Assembly (NCBI RefSeq): GCF_022430545.2
Contig: NZ_CP092488.2
Span: 2,232,001 to 2,296,000 of the forward strand
Source of the DNA: Mycobacterium paraterrae
GTDB taxonomy: Bacteria > Actinomycetota > Actinomycetes > Mycobacteriales > Mycobacteriaceae
Direction of reading: 5' to 3'
Length of the DNA: 64,000 nucleotides
Below the pieces are notes generated by a model that worked only from the letters and a program-made list of their open reading frames with translations, was not told where the DNA came from and made no database searches. Shown one piece after another: positions 54,156-63,354 of the stretch; position 1 is the stretch's first letter; every line of letters starts with the position of its first letter. Position numbers and translations under genes: made by a program.

Positions 54156-55163
54156 ATGAGCAATCCACTGACGGGAACGTCCGACGCAGCTTTCCAAGCG
54201 GGCGTCACTGGGACCAACACCAACACCACTCCGCAGGCTGGTGTTGGTGTATACGGGAAAAGCGCAGCGGCCGGTGTCCTTGGCGAGAACACGGCCAGCT
54301 GGCATGGAGTGGCGGGCATCGGCGGGCCCAAGGGCGGGGAAGGTGTCAACGGAGTCAGCCACTCCGGGTGGGCAGGGGTCGGTGGCTACAACAAGAGCAC
54401 TGGTCCTGGCGTCTGGGGTATTGGTGGCGCGACCGCAGGTGAAGGTGTGCACGGCGAGAGCAATTCCGGTTACGCCGCGGTGGCCGGTTACAACAAGAGC
54501 ACTGGTCCTGGCGTCTGGGGTATTGGTGGCGCGACCGCAGGTGAAGGTGTGCACGGCGAAAGCCATTCTGGTTATGCCGCCGTGGCCGGCTACAACACCA
54601 ATAACGGGCCGGGTCTGTGGGGTATCGGCGGTCCACACGGCGGCGAAGGTGTGCACGGTGAAAGCCATTCTGGTTCCGCGGCGGTCGCCGGGTACAGCAA
54701 GGGAGGTGGACCAGCCGGATGGTTCGACGGCAACGTAGTGGTCACCGGAGACGTCATCCTGCAGGGCGCGGACTACGCCGAGGCCCTGACCACTACCGAC
54801 GACGAAGTGGCGCCTGGTGTGGTGGTGGTGTTCGACACCAACGGCGAATTACGTCCGTGCAGAAAGGAATACGACACGGCGGTAGCCGGGATCGTCTCCG
54901 GGGCCCGTGGCGTCAAGCCGGCAATCGTCCTGGACCGTCATGCCAACAGCGCGCCGGTGGCACTGATGGGGACCGTGTGGTGCTACGCCGAGGCAGCAAG
55001 GGCATCGATCCGACCGGGAGATCTACTGACGACCTCGATTACCCCCGGGCATTGTCAGCGGGCCACCGAGAACACCCGGGCATTCGGCGCAGTGATCGGT
55101 AAGGCGCTGACGTCGCTGGAATCGGGTCGCGGCATGGTTCGCGTCTTCGTTAGTCCACGGTGA
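54156..55163 (+). CDS. Glycine-rich tail-fibre-like repeat protein
   Basis: A 335-residue protein. Residues ~25-190 are repeats of about 34 residues with GYNKSTGPGVWGIGG and GEGVHGES(H/N)SGYAAVAG, a pattern like trimeric phage tail-fibre shafts. The C-terminal part opens with GWFDGNVVVTGDVILQGADYAEAL and continues with DDEVAPGVVVVFDTNGELRPC, GIVSGARG and GDLLTTSITPGH, a domain seen after such shafts in many bacterial and phage proteins. No signal peptide. AAAGGG precedes ATG 54156. The last codons overlap a possible GTG start of the M64 gene, so the two are co-transcribed. Confidence 0.75.
   Translation: MSNPLTGTSDAAFQAGVTGTNTNTTPQAGVGVYGKSAAAGVLGENTASWHGVAGIGGPKGGEGVNGVSHSGWAGVGGYNKSTGPGVWGIGGATAGEGVHGESNSGYAAVAGYNKSTGPGVWGIGGATAGEGVHGESHSGYAAVAGYNTNNGPGLWGIGGPHGGEGVHGESHSGSAAVAGYSKGGGPAGWFDGNVVVTGDVILQGADYAEALTTTDDEVAPGVVVVFDTNGELRPCRKEYDTAVAGIVSGARGVKPAIVLDRHANSAPVALMGTVWCYAEAARASIRPGDLLTTSITPGHCQRATENTRAFGAVIGKALTSLESGRGMVRVFVSPR
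54387..54559 (+). repeat. Near-perfect tandem repeat in the tail-fibre-like gene
   Basis: Bases 54387-54457 and 54489-54559 are identical over 71 bp with a 102-bp (34-codon) period. A third, diverged copy follows near 54591. This implies a recent duplication or ongoing length variation. Confidence 0.85.
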
Positions 55164-55183
55164 CGAGCGCGAAGGAAACCGAA

Positions 55184-56680
55184 ATGCTCAGTGCCAGAGC
55201 TTTTACCACTAGTAAGCACCTTGTCGGCGGGGTCCGCGGGCCAATGCACGCGGCGCATACGGCAAGCATGCGGCGATGGATGCGGTCGGCCGCGGGGGAG
55301 GCAACGGTGCCGTGGATGGGCGACTCGTTGCAGATTCTGTTCAAGAACGGCGGCCTAGGCGCGAAGGTTACCGTCGTGGTGGTCGGCGACGGGTTCGCGG
55401 CCAATGATCAGGCTGCCTTCAATACGGCGGTGGACAATCTGCTGACCAGCGGGATGTTTACCCACGACTTCTACGCCACGCACAAATCGGCGTTCAACCT
55501 GTTGCGGATAAACCTGGTGTCGATCGATTCGGGTGTCGGCACCAAGACCTATAACGCCGCGGGAAAAGTCACCAGTCAAGTCGATCGAAACACGGCATTG
55601 GGTGCTTATTACAACGGCGACTGGGCGCACTGCTGGGTGGAATTCGGCCCGCAAACCCAAGAGCGGTTGAATAAGGTCCTGTCGATCTGGGCTCCTGATC
55701 ACCGTGAGGTCATCGTTTTGCTCAACAACCCCGGGTTCGGTGGTTGCGGGGGAGGCGGTGTGGCGACCTTGCCGCTGGGAGTGACCTGGTCCACATTCGC
55801 CCATGAGTTGGGGCACGCGCTGGGCGGCCTTGGGGACGAGTACCACCAGGACTCGAAGACCTACACCGACGGTGAACCTACGGCGCCCAACCTCACCAAA
55901 AACACGAACCGGCAAACTTTGAAATGGGCGCCGTTCCTGCACGCTGGTGTCCCGATCCCCACTGGCGGCGATGACTACACCGCACCCAAACCCGCAGGCT
56001 GGGATGACAATCAAGACGTCGGACTATTCGAGGGTGGCGGCGGATCGTTCACTACGGGTATCTACCGACCCGTAGTGGACTGTCGGATGCGCAGTAATGA
56101 CCCAGCCTTCTGCCCGGTCTGTGCTTCAACGATGTCTAGTCAGATCGCTCCTCGCGGTCTCACCGGTCAGGAGGTAGCCGACGTGGCCGCAGGCGAAACC
56201 TATGTCCGGATGTTGGTCCGGATGGATCGCGGGGAGCCGCAGATCACCGACGCCCGCGAAGTGCCGGGGGCTCTGGTCGAGCCAGACACCCTGACTGCTG
56301 GTCTGGTTACCGAGTTGTGGGTGGGTGACCGCCGTGTTTCGGTGGCGTCGCACCCAGACGCTGGGATCAGTCGATCGTTCAGCGAGCCGGGGCCAGGCGG
56401 CCCGAGCGAGCATCACGTCTATCTCCCGGAGGCATACGATCTGGTGGTGCGGGTTCCGACTCGCGAAATTCGGGGCATCGACCCGTCGAGTTTGAGCCTG
56501 AACGTCGTCAAGTTGGACAGCCCTGTCCCGCTAGTCGCTCCGCACCCGAACCAGCTAGGAGCGCTGGAGTTGCACGAGCAGCCTGAGCTGAAGGCCACGA
56601 AGGTCGGTGGGACCAACCGTATAGCTGAGGCATCGTTGCCCGATTCGCTGCTGCGTATCATCCGCTCCACTGCGACGTAA
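55184..56680 (+). CDS. Peptidase M64 (IgA-peptidase-like) metalloprotease
   Basis: A 498-residue protein. HELGHALGGLGDEY (H207, E208, H211, D218) is the zinc motif, preceded by VVVVGDGFAANDQAAFNTAVDNLL, a typical M64 start, and FNLLRINLVSIDSGVG. A C-terminal region after about 340 (GLTGQEVADVAAGETYVRML onward) looks like a separate beta-domain. No signal peptide. I start at ATG 55184 with AAGGAAA upstream; GTG 55160 would overlap the previous stop as GTGA. Co-transcribed with the tail-fibre-like gene. Confidence 0.82.
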   Translation: MLSARAFTTSKHLVGGVRGPMHAAHTASMRRWMRSAAGEATVPWMGDSLQILFKNGGLGAKVTVVVVGDGFAANDQAAFNTAVDNLLTSGMFTHDFYATHKSAFNLLRINLVSIDSGVGTKTYNAAGKVTSQVDRNTALGAYYNGDWAHCWVEFGPQTQERLNKVLSIWAPDHREVIVLLNNPGFGGCGGGGVATLPLGVTWSTFAHELGHALGGLGDEYHQDSKTYTDGEPTAPNLTKNTNRQTLKWAPFLHAGVPIPTGGDDYTAPKPAGWDDNQDVGLFEGGGGSFTTGIYRPVVDCRMRSNDPAFCPVCASTMSSQIAPRGLTGQEVADVAAGETYVRMLVRMDRGEPQITDAREVPGALVEPDTLTAGLVTELWVGDRRVSVASHPDAGISRSFSEPGPGGPSEHHVYLPEAYDLVVRVPTREIRGIDPSSLSLNVVKLDSPVPLVAPHPNQLGALELHEQPELKATKVGGTNRIAEASLPDSLLRIIRSTAT

Positions 56681-56861
56681 CCGACGAACGGGACCCGTGA
56701 TCATCAGTCCTAGAGTGGGTTTGCGCAGAAGATGGCCGTGGCGATCACGAGAACGCCTAGCTAGGCCGCCCTGCTGATAGCTCTTTCGGGACTGAGCGCC
56801 GCGCCGAGGAAACAGCCCTACGCTGCTGGCTGCAGCGCGCTCATGTCGATTACCGTGGCCC

Positions 56862-57698
56862 TCACAACTCTGACGTGATCGGCGCGGGAGTCGCCGCGAT
56901 CTCATCGAGCGCTCGGATGTTGGCGACCACATCTCGGCTCTCGCGCGCCGCAATGGCGGCGACTGCCTGCCTGAGCAGACCGATCAATCCGGGCGGATCG
57001 TAGATCAGATCCCCTTGCGCAGACACTTGGAGATCGCGAGCCGAAATCGTGATCGGCCGCGCGATTTTCGGTTCGAGGTTGAGGACTTCGGCGAATGTCC
57101 ATGCGCTGTCGCGCAAATTCTTGACGACCTCGTTGATGACGAATATCTCGTTGTCGCTCAGGACATGGTAGATGTCGGCCAGCACCGGTGACACCTCATC
57201 GAGTTGGGTGACCACCCCGCGGACCTGGCTGGCTAAGACGGCGTTGACGGTGTTGAAGTCGTTGTGCAATGCCGGCAGATCGGCTCCGGGTGCCGTCGAC
57301 CGAGCGGCGATGCCGAGGTCGAGGTCGATATGTGCATTCACGCCCGCCAACAAGTGCTGAGCGATGATTGGTTCCGGCCGAATTGCCGCGTCGAACGTGG
57401 CGTGCCAGGAACGCGTCGGCGCTGGGAATTTGGCGGGATGGAAAAGCCCATTGAGTGCGTCGAAGTAGCGCGTCGCGAAGATGGCGTCGAAGCGCTGCAA
57501 CCGCGGCCCGTCCTCGAACATGCCTTGCGACACTGCGGCGCCAATCGCGATCGTGATCCGCTTGTACATCGCGGCGAAATACCCCAGCCGGCTCGATTGC
57601 GAGATGGACCAATCAATGATCGACTCGATCGCGTCGACGACCTCGTCGATCGTCGTGACCGTCGGGATCGGGGGAAGCACTGCCGCTGTCGTCGCCAT
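56862..57698 (-). CDS. DUF5995-family protein
   Basis: A 278-residue, mainly helical protein. TIDEVVDAIESIIDWSISQSSRLGYFAAMYKRIT, ATRYFDALNGLF and AQHLLAGVNAHIDLDLGIAA carry the conserved His/Asn/Asp residues I associate with DUF5995. Function unknown. It lies convergent to the M64 gene and divergent from the M4 gene. The dyad at 57769 does not give a good -10 in its direction, so regulon membership is doubtful. Confidence 0.7.
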   Translation of the reverse strand: MATTAAVLPPIPTVTTIDEVVDAIESIIDWSISQSSRLGYFAAMYKRITIAIGAAVSQGMFEDGPRLQRFDAIFATRYFDALNGLFHPAKFPAPTRSWHATFDAAIRPEPIIAQHLLAGVNAHIDLDLGIAARSTAPGADLPALHNDFNTVNAVLASQVRGVVTQLDEVSPVLADIYHVLSDNEIFVINEVVKNLRDSAWTFAEVLNLEPKIARPITISARDLQVSAQGDLIYDPPGLIGLLRQAVAAIAARESRDVVANIRALDEIAATPAPITSEL

Positions 57699-57768
57699 AT
57701 CGCAAGTATGCCCGAAACACCTTGCCCTCGACCCTAACTCAACACATTGCGGGTGGTCATTCTGAATC

Positions 57769-57813
57769 GAGTAGTGAACTACTCATGCCGAATTCGCCGC
57801 AGCCCGATAGCGT
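57769..57813 (+). promoter_or_regulatory. Regulon site F: 16-bp dyad plus -10
   Basis: GAGTAG-TGAA-CTACTC (57769-57784), perfect arms. TAGCGT (57808-57813), the same hexamer as at site D, starts 31.5 bp from the centre. It would drive the M4 peptidase/inhibitor pair with a long (~163-nt) leader. Confidence 0.8.
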
Positions 57814-57982
57814 TCACACGTGGAAATGCCGTAATAGTCAGAGATTTGAGTTGTGCCAGGCCTTCAATATCGAGCGGGCCACCCGTCCGCGCGTATCCAT
57901 CGTCTCGGTCAACTGATGGCCGACCGGCAATCCCTTGTCAATACCAACTGAGTTTTCAGTGATGAAGAATCGAGAAGGTGCC

Positions 57983-59032
57983 ATGCGAAAGCCGTTGAAC
58001 TGCATTCTTTCTCCCGACCTGCTGGTGTCGGTGGCGCGAGATGCGGCGCCGGAGGATCTCCAGGCGATCTTATCAACGATCGAGTACGACCATAGTTTCC
58101 GCCAATCTCGCGCGGAGGTCGCCGCACGGCAGACGGGCGTTTCTCAGGCCGCGCTGGCGGCCGTTCCGGCCGGCGGCGCACCGCATCGGATGATTTACGA
58201 CCAGAACAACTCGTCAGACAGGGTTGCGGGGACGCTGGCTCGCTCTGAAGGCGACCCTCCAGTCGCCGATGCTTCAGTGAACGCCGCATACGACAACTTC
58301 GGTTCTACCTATCAATTCTATTGGGATGTGTTCGCGCGCGACTCTATTGACGGGCAGGGCATGACGATTTCCGGTCTGGTCCACTTCGGAAGTAAGTACG
58401 ACAACGCGTTCTGGGATGGCCAGAGCCAGATGTTTTTCGGCGACGGTGATGGTCGGCTGCTTACCGACACGACCAAGGGCCTCGACGTCATCGGACACGA
58501 GCTCACCCACGGCGTCACGCAGCACACCGCCAACCTCGTGTATTCCGGGCAATCCGGTGCTCTCAACGAATCAATCTCGGATGTGTTCGGTTCGCTGATC
58601 AAGCAATATCACCTCAATCAGACTGCTGCGCAGGCTGATTGGCTGATCGGCGCCGACATTGTCGGGTCATTGCTGAAGCCGTCGTTGCGATCGATGAAGG
58701 CTCCCGGTACCGCTAACCCGCATGACAACCAGCCCGCGGATATGGACCACTACGTGCAGACCACCTCTGATAACGGCGGTGTTCACATCAACTCGGGAAT
58801 CCCTAACCGCGCGTTCTACGTCGTGGCGAGCAAACTCGGAGGCCCAGCGTGGAAGACGGCGGGCACCATCTGGTACGACGCGTTGACCAACCCTCGCTTG
58901 CAACCCAACGCGACCTTCGCCGCGTTCGCCGCCGTGACCCTCAATCAGGCGCGCATCCGCTACGGCGCGACCAGCGCCGAAGCCGACGCTGTCAGCGCCG
59001 GCTGGGACGACGTCAAAGTCCCAGTCCGCTGA
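57983..59032 (+). CDS. M4 (thermolysin/protealysin-like) metallopeptidase
   Basis: A 349-residue zinc endopeptidase. H172-ELT-H176 and E196 in GALNESISDVFG have the same 24-residue H-to-E spacing as thermolysin; GGVHINSGIPNRAFY holds the transition-state His. The short N-terminal propeptide (KPLNCILSPDLL followed by LQAILSTIEYDHSFRQSR) is the protealysin type, and there is no signal peptide, also a known feature of protealysin. ATG 57983 follows AAGGTG. It is followed 26 bp later by its probable inhibitor gene. Confidence 0.9.
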   Translation: MRKPLNCILSPDLLVSVARDAAPEDLQAILSTIEYDHSFRQSRAEVAARQTGVSQAALAAVPAGGAPHRMIYDQNNSSDRVAGTLARSEGDPPVADASVNAAYDNFGSTYQFYWDVFARDSIDGQGMTISGLVHFGSKYDNAFWDGQSQMFFGDGDGRLLTDTTKGLDVIGHELTHGVTQHTANLVYSGQSGALNESISDVFGSLIKQYHLNQTAAQADWLIGADIVGSLLKPSLRSMKAPGTANPHDNQPADMDHYVQTTSDNGGVHINSGIPNRAFYVVASKLGGPAWKTAGTIWYDALTNPRLQPNATFAAFAAVTLNQARIRYGATSAEADAVSAGWDDVKVPVR

Positions 59033-59058
59033 CCCTGGAAGCCATCTAAACTGCCAAC

Positions 59059-59364
59059 ATGTCCGCTCCAGTCCGGATCGACTACCGCAGGTCGGGCGGA
59101 CTGGCGGGCATCGACATGGCGGCGAGCGTCGACAGTCAAGAGCTGGCTCCCGGAGACAGCGCACTCATCGCCGATCTCCTCGCTAACGGCCCCGCCGTCG
59201 AGGACTCATCAGTCGCGGCACCGGACGGGTTCAGCTACGAGTTGACCCTCAGCGACGGCGCCCGTACCCGAACCTGCCGGTGGCATGAGTCTCAGGTTCC
59301 CAGCACGGTCAGGCCACTACTCGCCGCGTTAACCGAGCGAGCCTTTCCAGCCCCGCCCCGCTGA
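59059..59364 (+). CDS. Emfourin/protealysin-inhibitor-like protein
   Basis: A 101-residue protein with IDYRRSGGLAGIDM at the start and FSYELTLSDGARTRTC, then STVRPLLAALTERA at the end. This layout is that of emfourin, the M4-peptidase inhibitor encoded beside protealysin in Serratia. Its position just behind an M4 gene on the same strand supports the call. It would protect the cytoplasm, where the unexported protease is made. Confidence 0.8.
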   Translation: MSAPVRIDYRRSGGLAGIDMAASVDSQELAPGDSALIADLLANGPAVEDSSVAAPDGFSYELTLSDGARTRTCRWHESQVPSTVRPLLAALTERAFPAPPR

Positions 59365-59383
59365 AGCAACGGGGTCCGCGACC

Positions 59384-60886
59384 TCAGCTAGATACGTTGT
59401 TCAGCGGTTTGCCGGCCGCTTCCCAAGCGTGGAGCCGATTTTGGATGAAGGCATATTGCTCTGCGGCGGTGGAGAGTGCGGCGACGGTCTGCTCCGGGTT
59501 CTCGATCGGCTCGGCGGCCACGGGCAGCTGGGCTGCGGCGATCGCCTTCGCCTCGAGGAACGAGCTAGGGGCCTCCCCGATCGACGGGGATCCCGGCTGC
59601 AGAACGGGATTGGCGGCTGTAGGCACCGTGACGCCGGATAGAGGGTCGTCGGTGCGCGGCTGGGGCAGGGTGAGGATGGGGCCCAGATGCGGCGCGACAG
59701 CGTCCCGCTTGCCGAGCGCGCCCAGATGGAAGCGGGCTCGCAGGGTCGCGATGATCGACGTGTGGTCGTACGGTGGGCCGCCGGCCGGGGCGCGCAGGAT
59801 GGTTCCAGGGGGAATCAGCGGGGAGACGATGACCGCCGGGACGCGGACTCCGAAGCGGGTGAAGTCGAAGCCTGACGCGCCGACGATGTCGTCAGGCGGG
59901 GTGGCGCCGGTCTCGGGGGCCACATGGTCATAGTTGCCGCCGTGCTCGTCGTACGTGATGATCAGCAAGCTCTTCTCCCAGATTGCCCGGTTGCCGCGCA
60001 GCGCCGTGTAGACGTCGTAGATGAACTTTTCGCCCACCGCTAGGTTCGACACGGGATGCTGATCGTTCTGCACCTGAAAATTGTGGTCGTTGCTGTGCGC
60101 GCCCTTGCGGCGGGAATACTTCGCCCATTCGGGTTCGAGGTAGCTCAGCGCCGCCAACTGCCCACTGGCCGCGTCGTTTTGGAACTTCTCAAACCCCGCT
60201 TCCACCGTGCATCCCGGGCCGGGCTTCACGGTGTCGGGATAGTCGTTGGCGGTCAGGGGACGGCCGGAGTAGCCGTAGATCTTCCAGGTCTGGCCGGCGT
60301 CGGAGAGCCGGCCGAACACCGACGGTGTATCGAACGCCGGTACGCCGCGCGCGGAGTTGTCGACGTAGCCCAGCGACGTACCGGCAACCGCGAAGGCCCG
60401 GTTGGGAAAAGTCTGCGTCGGCACCGACGCGAACCAGCGGTCACAGACGGCGAAGCCTTTGGCCAGCCCGGACAGCACAGGCAGCGTTTCCGGCGAATAC
60501 ATGCCCATGATCGAGGATGATTCGGCCCCAACAAGTTTGGGGTCGAGCGGATGGGCGGGATGGGCGAGCTCGGCGGCGAAGCTGGTCACGAAGCCGCCGT
60601 TGGTCGCTTTCCCATCTGCGGGGGAAACGGGGGAGTTGAACAGTTGCTCGTTGGTCGCGGTGAACCCCTCGGCAGGGTTGGCCAACGGGTAGTAGTAGGC
60701 ATTCTCCTTGTCTGGCGTGACCGGAAAGACGGACACCGAGTGACCGGCGGCGTCGCGGTTGGACTCCGTGCCGTCGAGTCCATCGAAGTCGGCGCGTTTG
60801 GGGTAGAGGTAGCCCAGCATGTGGTCGAACGAACGGTTCTCCAGCATTAGCACGATTACGTGGTCAATGGAGTCAAGCCCAGCCAT
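59384..60886 (-). CDS. Phosphoesterase family protein (phospholipase C/acid phosphatase type)
   Basis: A 500-residue protein of the PF04185-type phosphoesterases. IDHVIVLMLENRSFDHMLGYL at the N-terminus holds the catalytic/metal residues E, N and D; TYDEHGGNYDHVAPE and the late PYDHTSIIATLRARF are further metal-ligand motifs. Mycobacterial phospholipases C of this family normally carry a Tat signal; none is visible here. It is the last gene of a leftward unit with the ParB-like and PLD-like genes. Confidence 0.88.
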   Translation of the reverse strand: MAGLDSIDHVIVLMLENRSFDHMLGYLYPKRADFDGLDGTESNRDAAGHSVSVFPVTPDKENAYYYPLANPAEGFTATNEQLFNSPVSPADGKATNGGFVTSFAAELAHPAHPLDPKLVGAESSSIMGMYSPETLPVLSGLAKGFAVCDRWFASVPTQTFPNRAFAVAGTSLGYVDNSARGVPAFDTPSVFGRLSDAGQTWKIYGYSGRPLTANDYPDTVKPGPGCTVEAGFEKFQNDAASGQLAALSYLEPEWAKYSRRKGAHSNDHNFQVQNDQHPVSNLAVGEKFIYDVYTALRGNRAIWEKSLLIITYDEHGGNYDHVAPETGATPPDDIVGASGFDFTRFGVRVPAVIVSPLIPPGTILRAPAGGPPYDHTSIIATLRARFHLGALGKRDAVAPHLGPILTLPQPRTDDPLSGVTVPTAANPVLQPGSPSIGEAPSSFLEAKAIAAAQLPVAAEPIENPEQTVAALSTAAEQYAFIQNRLHAWEAAGKPLNNVSS

Positions 60887-60962
60887 CTTTACCGCCTTTC
60901 ATCGTGGTGGTAATTGTTCGCGGCGCAGCTCGCGCCGGCAATTTGTATAGCTGCGATAGTGG

Positions 60963-61340
60963 TCAACTGCGGGCGGCGAGAATGACCGGGATATCGGTGT
61001 TTTCGTCGATGTGATAGCTGGCGCAGACGCGGTGGTAGCCGTCGGCGATTTGCAACGCGCACCCGCTGTGCAGGTCGCCGCGCACCCCCAAGATCGGCGA
61101 AAGCGCCTTGCGTTTCTTGACTTTGGCTAGATCTGCCGCGACGTGCGGGTTGTCCTCAGGCAGCAGCGGAAGCTGCGCCGCCCGCAGCAGGTCTTTCGCT
61201 TTCTTGTGCACGACAGTACCGCCGCGCAGTCGGTCCGTCAGGTTCGCGACGGTCTGCGCGTCGGCTAGCAGGTCCAGATAGTCAGCGGCGGCGGGAAAGT
61301 CGTGGTCTTCGGGCTTGTCGAGCCAGGTCACCGGATGCAT
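60963..61340 (-). CDS. ParB/nuclease-fold-like conserved protein
   Basis: A 125-residue protein: KKAKDLLRAAQLPLLPEDNPHVAADL, then LSPILGVRGDL and IADGYHRVCASYHIDENTDIPV. The IADGYHR motif in a DxDxxR-like place recalls ParB-domain proteins that bind nucleotides. Function unknown. AGAGGA lies before ATG 61340. It sits between the PLD-like and phosphoesterase genes. Confidence 0.6.
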   Translation of the reverse strand: MHPVTWLDKPEDHDFPAAADYLDLLADAQTVANLTDRLRGGTVVHKKAKDLLRAAQLPLLPEDNPHVAADLAKVKKRKALSPILGVRGDLHSGCALQIADGYHRVCASYHIDENTDIPVILAARS

Positions 61341-61386
61341 GTGTTTTCGTCCTCTGTTTGCCGGTTGGGTGGTACAGGTGGATCGC

Positions 61387-63282
61387 TTAAGCGGGGCCGG
61401 ATCGGCTGACGCTCGAAGCTGTGGCGGTCGCTGGGACGGCCGGGCCGTCGCCGAAGAGCCGCCGATCCACGGAATGCAGATCGTTGGGATCGAAGTACTT
61501 CTCAGCCCACTGATCGGTGGTGCCCAGGAACCAGCCGGCGGCTACCGCAGCCGCCTGACGGTCAGCTTGGGGAGGTCCCGCCGGCGCCCCAGTGGACGTC
61601 GCCTTCTTGCCGACGCTGTCCAAGAAGTTGTAGTGATCGACCAGCAGCAGCGCCTCGATGGTGAACGCGGTGGCGACGTCGGCGTCATGGATCGCCAACA
61701 GGTTGTCACCGTTGGCTTGTTCGCCGCCCAGCGCCAGGTTTGACGATCCGCAGTACACCACCGGGTCTACCCCATTAAAGCCGCACACCACGAATTTGTG
61801 GTGGATCTCGTGGCCGGCGATGCCGGGTACCTGGTTGAACGGCGGCGGAAGCGTCGTCGTCCCGGGTTTACCAGTCACCAGCACACCGGTTTTCGCGCCG
61901 ACCGGATACAACGACACGCCCCCGGGCGCGTCAGATATGCCGAAGCTGAACGTATTTGGGTCGCTGTGCACCGCGTTCAGGGCGGTGTAGACCGGATTGG
62001 CGCTCGCACCGTTGAGCTCCATGACCGCGAAGAACACCGTCCCGACGGGGGTGCCGGTAACCGCTCCTTCACTGTTGATGCGATCGACCAGACCGGTCAG
62101 GATCGTCTGTGCGACCTGCGCAGAATGCGGCGAGAAGGTAATCGAGGTGCTCGGCAGGGCCTGACCGTTCCCGCCGAAAGTGATCGGTCCCGCCGCCCAC
62201 TTCGACGCGGCGAACGGCGCGGTCTTGACATCAGTCTTCCAAGCCTCGGCGAAGACATCGGCGTAGGTGTTGGCGACCTGGCGGTCGTCAAACACCAAGA
62301 CATGGTTGGCGTTGACGTACAGTCCGGTCACCGAGAAGTTCGTGGAGCCGGTCAGCACCGAGCGCGGCCCCTGCTGATCGGTGACGATGAAAACCTTGTC
62401 GTGGGCGTAGCGGCCGAAGTGACCGCGCTTGATCGCCGCGTCCCGACCGGCCTCTGCGTTGAATTTCTGCTCGAAATGGTCCTCAGGGGTGGGATTGTCG
62501 GTGGTGTGGTGCAGCTTGGCATCATCGAGGATGATTCGCACCGGGTGGGTCTTCCCCAGCTTGAGCAGCAGGGCGCACACGTCGGGCTCGTTGAGGTCGT
62601 AGGCGAATACGTCGAGGCGCAACGACGGGTCGGCGTCCACCTCGCGCAGAATGTCGAACACCTGCTCACGCGCGGTGAATCCCATCCAGTCGTACTCCTG
62701 GGCGTAGGTGAAACTGTGCCCGGCGGTGTTAGTCCCGGCGGGGGCTGATGTATCGAAGATCAAATCGTCACCGGCCGGACGGATGTGCGCTGACGGGCCG
62801 AAATGCCGGACGAAAGCCTGCGATTGAACGTAGCCGCGGGTGAAGGCAACGCGTAGCGCCCCTTTGATGAACGGTCCGACGTCGACGTTCACCGACACGC
62901 TGGTCGAGCTGTCCAAAGCCTGCAACACCCCGGCGGCAGAGAAATACCGCGGTGTCACCACATAGGTGTAGGCGCCGAACACCGGGGTCCCGCCTTGGTG
63001 CACCAGACCGGGCACATGCACCCAGCGGAACTTGTGGATCGGCGCGTTCACGCTCGAAAAGGCGGACTCGCCGGCGACCTGGACGTGCTTGGACGGGTCC
63101 GCCAGCCGCAGGTTATTCTCGACAAAGTACGACGGGCCGCCCGGCGGGTGCACCTCAATCGTGAAGCCCGCCAGCCCGGTTCGCGCCGACTCGGCAACAA
63201 GGTCGAATGCCAGCAGCGTCTTGGCGTCACCGCCGTAGGCGCTGACCACGATCACGTTGTTGTTCGCCCGCACAACCGACAT
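61387..63282 (-). CDS. Phospholipase D-like (two HKD-like motifs) protein
   Basis: A 631-residue protein. HDKVFIVTD followed by GSTNFS, and HHKFVVCG followed by GSSNLA, are two HxK(x)nD-like motifs of the PLD superfamily. In the first the Asp is one residue late (T at the usual place), and in the second it is replaced by Gly, so catalysis is uncertain. An N-terminal beta-rich domain of about 180 residues precedes them. No signal peptide. I start at ATG 63282, 8 nt after GGAAGGGG; ATG 63300 has no ribosome site. It is first in the leftward unit under regulon site G. Confidence 0.8.
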   Translation of the reverse strand: MSVVRANNNVIVVSAYGGDAKTLLAFDLVAESARTGLAGFTIEVHPPGGPSYFVENNLRLADPSKHVQVAGESAFSSVNAPIHKFRWVHVPGLVHQGGTPVFGAYTYVVTPRYFSAAGVLQALDSSTSVSVNVDVGPFIKGALRVAFTRGYVQSQAFVRHFGPSAHIRPAGDDLIFDTSAPAGTNTAGHSFTYAQEYDWMGFTAREQVFDILREVDADPSLRLDVFAYDLNEPDVCALLLKLGKTHPVRIILDDAKLHHTTDNPTPEDHFEQKFNAEAGRDAAIKRGHFGRYAHDKVFIVTDQQGPRSVLTGSTNFSVTGLYVNANHVLVFDDRQVANTYADVFAEAWKTDVKTAPFAASKWAAGPITFGGNGQALPSTSITFSPHSAQVAQTILTGLVDRINSEGAVTGTPVGTVFFAVMELNGASANPVYTALNAVHSDPNTFSFGISDAPGGVSLYPVGAKTGVLVTGKPGTTTLPPPFNQVPGIAGHEIHHKFVVCGFNGVDPVVYCGSSNLALGGEQANGDNLLAIHDADVATAFTIEALLLVDHYNFLDSVGKKATSTGAPAGPPQADRQAAAVAAGWFLGTTDQWAEKYFDPNDLHSVDRRLFGDGPAVPATATASSVSRSGPA

Positions 63283-63354
63283 GAGCTTGACCCCTTCCAT
63301 AACGCGGTGCGCCCGCGATCCGGGCCGCCGACACGTGGTGAGCTACTCCCCGAC

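Noticed and set aside
57698..57784. Site F as promoter for the leftward DUF5995 gene
   Set aside because: At 31.5 bp on the leftward side the hexamer is GTGTTG, lacking both A2 and T6 found at all seven accepted promoters.
63343..63348. CTACTC at 63343 as an eighth regulon site
   Set aside because: Only a half-site; the other arm is absent at the right spacing.
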